NCBI GenBank assembly: GCA_943737045.1
Contig: CALSFV010000226.1
Location: forward strand, 186,001 to 250,000
DNA: 64,000 bases
Source of the DNA: Parapristionchus giblindavisi
Lineage: Eukaryota; Nematoda; Chromadorea; Rhabditida; Diplogasteridae
Reading direction: 5' to 3'
Positions 60,985-64,000 of the stretch are shown piece by piece. Position 1 is the stretch's first letter. Every line of letters starts with the position of its first letter. Made by a program: the position numbers and the translations under genes. The notes under the pieces were generated by a model. The model ran no database searches. It worked only from the letters and a program-made list of their open reading frames with translations, and had not been told where the DNA came from.

Positions 60985-63374
60985 TCAAATTTGTTCACTC
61001 TCGATGAGCCGATCAATATCAGAGGCGAATTTCTTCAGGAAAGCATCGTGTTCAGGACTGAAAAGAGTAAGTCATAGATCAAAGATCAAAGATCATTTAC
61101 CGGAAGATTTCATCCATGACGGAGGATGTACACAGATTATCGAAGAAATACGTGAGACGGGCGGAGGACTTAAATTGTAAGTCATAAGGTTAAGTTCACC
61201 CTAACTTAAGTATGGCTACCTTATCACTGAGTTGATAGTCAACGAGGGGTGCGAGTTCCTCACGGAGTGAATTGCACAGAGAGATGATGTAGTCGCGTTC
61301 ATACGAATAAGCGACCTAAAAACCACACCACAAGCTAATTTTACTTTATGCATTGGCAATACTCTCTCGTAAACAAAGAAAGCGAGAGAGTGTGGCCAGA
61401 GCGGAGAGTTTCAATTAGCTTGGGGTGTGCCTTTATGATTAAGATCATGGATGCTTAATGGTAAGGACATTAGGGAAAATGCCTACCGTTGCAAAGCTGC
61501 AGACGCAAAGGGCGAGAGCGTGACAGTGATTTTTCACCTGAAATGAATTCAATTAATTATCTAACTGTTTTCATTTTATTATACTTCACACGATCGAACT
61601 GATAGTCTATGAACGTGCACTATTTCAGAACACAGGACGGCACTATGTCGAATGAAAAGCGTTGAATAATAACTGACTGGATGATAACCATTCGCATATG
61701 AGAGACAACCGTTAATGAATACACAAACTAAGCAAATGGTTATCATTCAGTCGGTTATTATTCATCGGTACTCATTCGACATAGTGCCCATAGGACCAAT
61801 CCAGGAGTATAGTATAAATGTCAAGTTTAAGAGGCTTTTTTTCCTTTTTTTCATGTCTTTTATTTTCTATTCCTTTGGAGATGTCCGGTGTTCGGAAGTA
61901 GTGCAGACCAACTTGCATCGAAAAGAATTGAACAAATCAAGATGGGTCGTCTAACCTTGAATAGGATCTCCTGCTCTTTCTCTCCGTCCAACAAACCGTT
62001 TCTCATCAGCACACCAACCTGAAACGAACATTGTTCATCTAGAATCGAATACAGTACCAACCTTGAGGGCGAGCTTCATAGCGTACTTTGCCATCTGAAA
62101 ACGACAACTAATTAATAATAATAATGATTTATAGCAGACTTAAATATTAAAGTACAAATACTTACAAATAGTAAGTTCTTAGTTTTAAGTGATAAGTCTG
62201 CCTAATCTGACCTTATCTGCCTTGTCCTTCTGCATACAGTCTCGGAGGAGGGCGTGCAAAGAGTCGAAGAGTGCTGACGCATGGTCCGTAAGAACCTTAA
62301 ATTAATTTAACTTAACTTAAGCAACAAGGGATTAGCCTGATATAAATACGACTAAAACACAACGTGGCTAATGATTAAGAGATCCCGCACTTAGTGTTGT
62401 AAAATTTGTTGAAGGAGTCTCCAGCATGAATGAATGACTAACTGATTTTATTGTTTTAAAGAAGGTCTTGAATTAACTCGCGCTTAATTTATATGTTTTC
62501 TTAAATAAAGACACAGACAAGGAACTGTGTAGCGCAAAATATTTTGACATTCCCGAGACAAAGAGAAAATATGATCGAATATCGCACAACTGTCGAGGTA
62601 TCATGATTCTATTCCTGTTATGCAATAAATTTCGGTCTTTTCAAATAGCCGTCATCTCTTTTTTAAACAATATAGGATTCGATAAATGAAATTTTTGCTT
62701 TCGATCGATAAGACAAAGGATCGACAAATCAATAAAACTAAATTGTAGTGACAAGGATCTGCGGGGGGTCTAAATCTATCAAACTACGAACGATCTTCCT
62801 TTTTTTTTAATTTTCACGACAAGTTTCATCTCACAAAAACGACCAAAATATTGCATATAGAGGTTGTATTTTCATTCAAGAAGACTGATGAAACAAAAAT
62901 AAAATATATTACCTGTTTGGACAATCGTCGATTAGAAGCCAGTTTCCCCGCCAGTTTCTTCTGCATACGAACGGCCAGTGAAGACATCGGAGCGACTCCT
63001 GAAAGGAAAACAATGGTTACTGTAACTGAATCGATTCAACTCTAGCTCCGTTGATATAGAGATTATGATATCAAGTCCAAAGGCATAGTCATTGGGACAG
63101 GCGTAAAAATTTCTCGTTTGAACTTAATCCGGAGGACGTATCCATGAACGGTGGTAAACCGTTTGCCGGATATCGCGACATCACAATCGCAGGGATCTCT
63201 GGCAAACGCCTCCGCATGTGGTTGTGAGGTCATGTTTGCCAGCAAACGTTCATGGATGCCTATACTGGTTTCAAAACGATTGTCAGATTACTGTAGCACG
63301 TACCATCCTCAGTGGAGGTCACGACGTTGGCTGGCTGTACTTCGGAGGTGGCGGTCATTGCGGTTGATAAGTTG
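60985..63374 (-). CDS. TNFAIP8/TIPE-family protein, nine exons, 202 aa
   Basis: Coding exons: 63358-63304, 62998-62913, 62295-62212, 62094-62062, 62018-61956, 61537-61487, 61315-61220, 61168-61101, 61057-60985 (609 nt). The leading exon starts at 63374 after an AG acceptor, giving a 16-nt 5' UTR or trans-splice site. Family-like blocks in order: SSLAVRMQKKLAGKLASNRR near residue 25, an acidic/Lys helix CMQKDKADKMAKYAMKLALK, VGVLMRNGLLDGEKEQEILF, YSYERDYIISLCNSLREELA, then FFDNLCTSSVMDEIFRPEHD and a C-terminus ending IESEQI. The length matches mammalian TNFAIP8 (about 200 residues). The family forms an all-helical fold with a lipid-binding cavity and acts in phosphoinositide handling, apoptosis and immune control. 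Intron 6 holds a TTAA MITE. The assignment rests on remembered family pattern, not a search. Confidence 0.82.
61316..61436. repeat. TTAA-type MITE copy in an intron of the TNFAIP8-like gene
   Basis: AACCACACCACAAGCTAATT at the left and AGCTTGGGGTGTGCCTTTAT at the right, with ACTCTCTCGTAAAC and GCGAGAGAGTGTGGCC inside. The left end nearly abuts the splice acceptor of exon 7. Confidence 0.6.
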
Positions 63375-63512
63375 CTGATAAGGATGATAAGTAAGTCATA
63401 AGGGGTGAACTGATAAGTCGCTAAAGCATCACATTTAAGTCGAATAACAAATGAATGATCAAACAACAGACCGTTCCATAGTAGACAAAAGATGGTAAAT
63501 GACAATTTATTT

Positions 63513-64000
63513 TTTTTATTTATTTATTTATCGTACACCGCAAAGGTGTTTCAACAAGTACAGAATGTTCGAGTGCAAGAAAAAAATATGTGAGAGAATA
63601 AAAATTATTAAAAGAGAGGTGGATGGAGATGGGGGAGGGGGGAAGGTGAGAGATCAATTGATCACGCCTTCTGCTACAGTCAGGAAGAGTGAAGAGGGGA
63701 GGAGCCTCTTGTGCGGTGGAGCAGCCGCAAATCCAATGTATATCGTATTGGATCTCTGAGTGAGCAGGGAGGGAGAGATCAAAGATCAAGTCGACCGGGA
63801 AGATGGGACGGGGATTACAAATTTGGGACAGCAACACCTAGTTTATTCGGAAGATCAGGGAAAACAATTAGATGACGTTTAATACAAGGGATCGACAATT
63901 TAGGGTCACAAATTGTATGCAGTTTATTCAAAAATCGGGATGTTCTATGGGAGAATGATGCTTTTAGGTTTTCTCTATTGGACTTGGGGATGTGGAGAAC
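63513..64000 (-). mobile_element. 3' end of a LINE-like retrotransposon, runs off the window
   Basis: On the minus strand a frame open from the window edge to a stop at 63815 includes IPKSNRENLKASFSHRTSRF and LNKLHTICDPKLSIPCIKRH. This resembles the extreme C-terminus of non-LTR reverse transcriptases. About 280 bp of 3' UTR follow and end in a (TAAA)n-type tail (63510-63533). The remainder lies outside. The clade is not assignable from this piece. Confidence 0.5.

Noticed and set aside
63499..63837. Frames on both strands near the right edge
   Set aside because: They fall in the 3' UTR and tail of the LINE-like element; only the frame ending at 63815 resembles reverse transcriptase.

Overview
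The window looks like nuclear DNA of a Caenorhabditis-type nematode. The evidence is short introns (many 45-60 nt) with TTTTCAG-type acceptors, genes of the nematode-only Sre chemoreceptor family, and dense palindromic DNA transposons. All gene models were spliced by hand from reading frame, GT/AG sites and comparison among paralogues inside the window; no database was searched.

Main system (about 2-60 kb): a cluster of Sre-type seven-transmembrane receptor genes. Four look intact with the same 11-exon structure: Sre-A (10566-16788, -), Sre-B (21816-25290, +), Sre-D (43162-48131, -) and Sre-E (52058-56052, -). One (1969-6329, +) starts at exon 5 within what can be seen and is broken in its last exon by a transposon. 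Four more are remnants (34.0-35.9, 40.7-40.9, 51.1-51.3 and 60.3-60.4 kb). Intron 8 of every intact receptor, inside the TM6 codons, holds a complete antisense gene for a 103-residue secreted cysteine-rich protein (13 Cys). There are seven such nested genes (2966-3379, 14247-14659, 23855-24269, 44170-44588, 50294-50707, 53643-54080, 59302-59717). All seven are open and have a TATA box exactly 44 bp before the ATG, even where the host receptor has decayed. An eighth left only its promoter (about 35.50-35.62 kb). Receptors tend to lie head to head, so the locus is a series of duplicated and inverted receptor-plus-nested-peptide blocks.

Mobile DNA fills the introns and intergenic spaces. Palindromic (foldback) elements lie at 495-1961, 4635-6290 (9-bp target duplication), 6695-9240, 30955-33169, 41251-42712, 49453-50191 and 57327-58736. 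There are also a hAT-like MITE (12736-13175, 8-bp duplication), a TA-flanked element with a tRNA-like module (11777-12220), degenerate mariner/Tc1 copies (18.1-18.4, 45.3-46.5 kb), and a complete but apparently non-autonomous gag-protease LTR retrotransposon (25431-30282, 4-bp duplication). Duplicated receptor blocks preserve the empty sites of several insertions.

Right end: a nine-exon minus-strand gene (60985-63374) encodes a 202-residue TNFAIP8/TIPE-family protein, followed by the 3' end of a minus-strand LINE-like element running off the window. A further set of possible coding exons of unknown identity lies at 36846-37952 (-).
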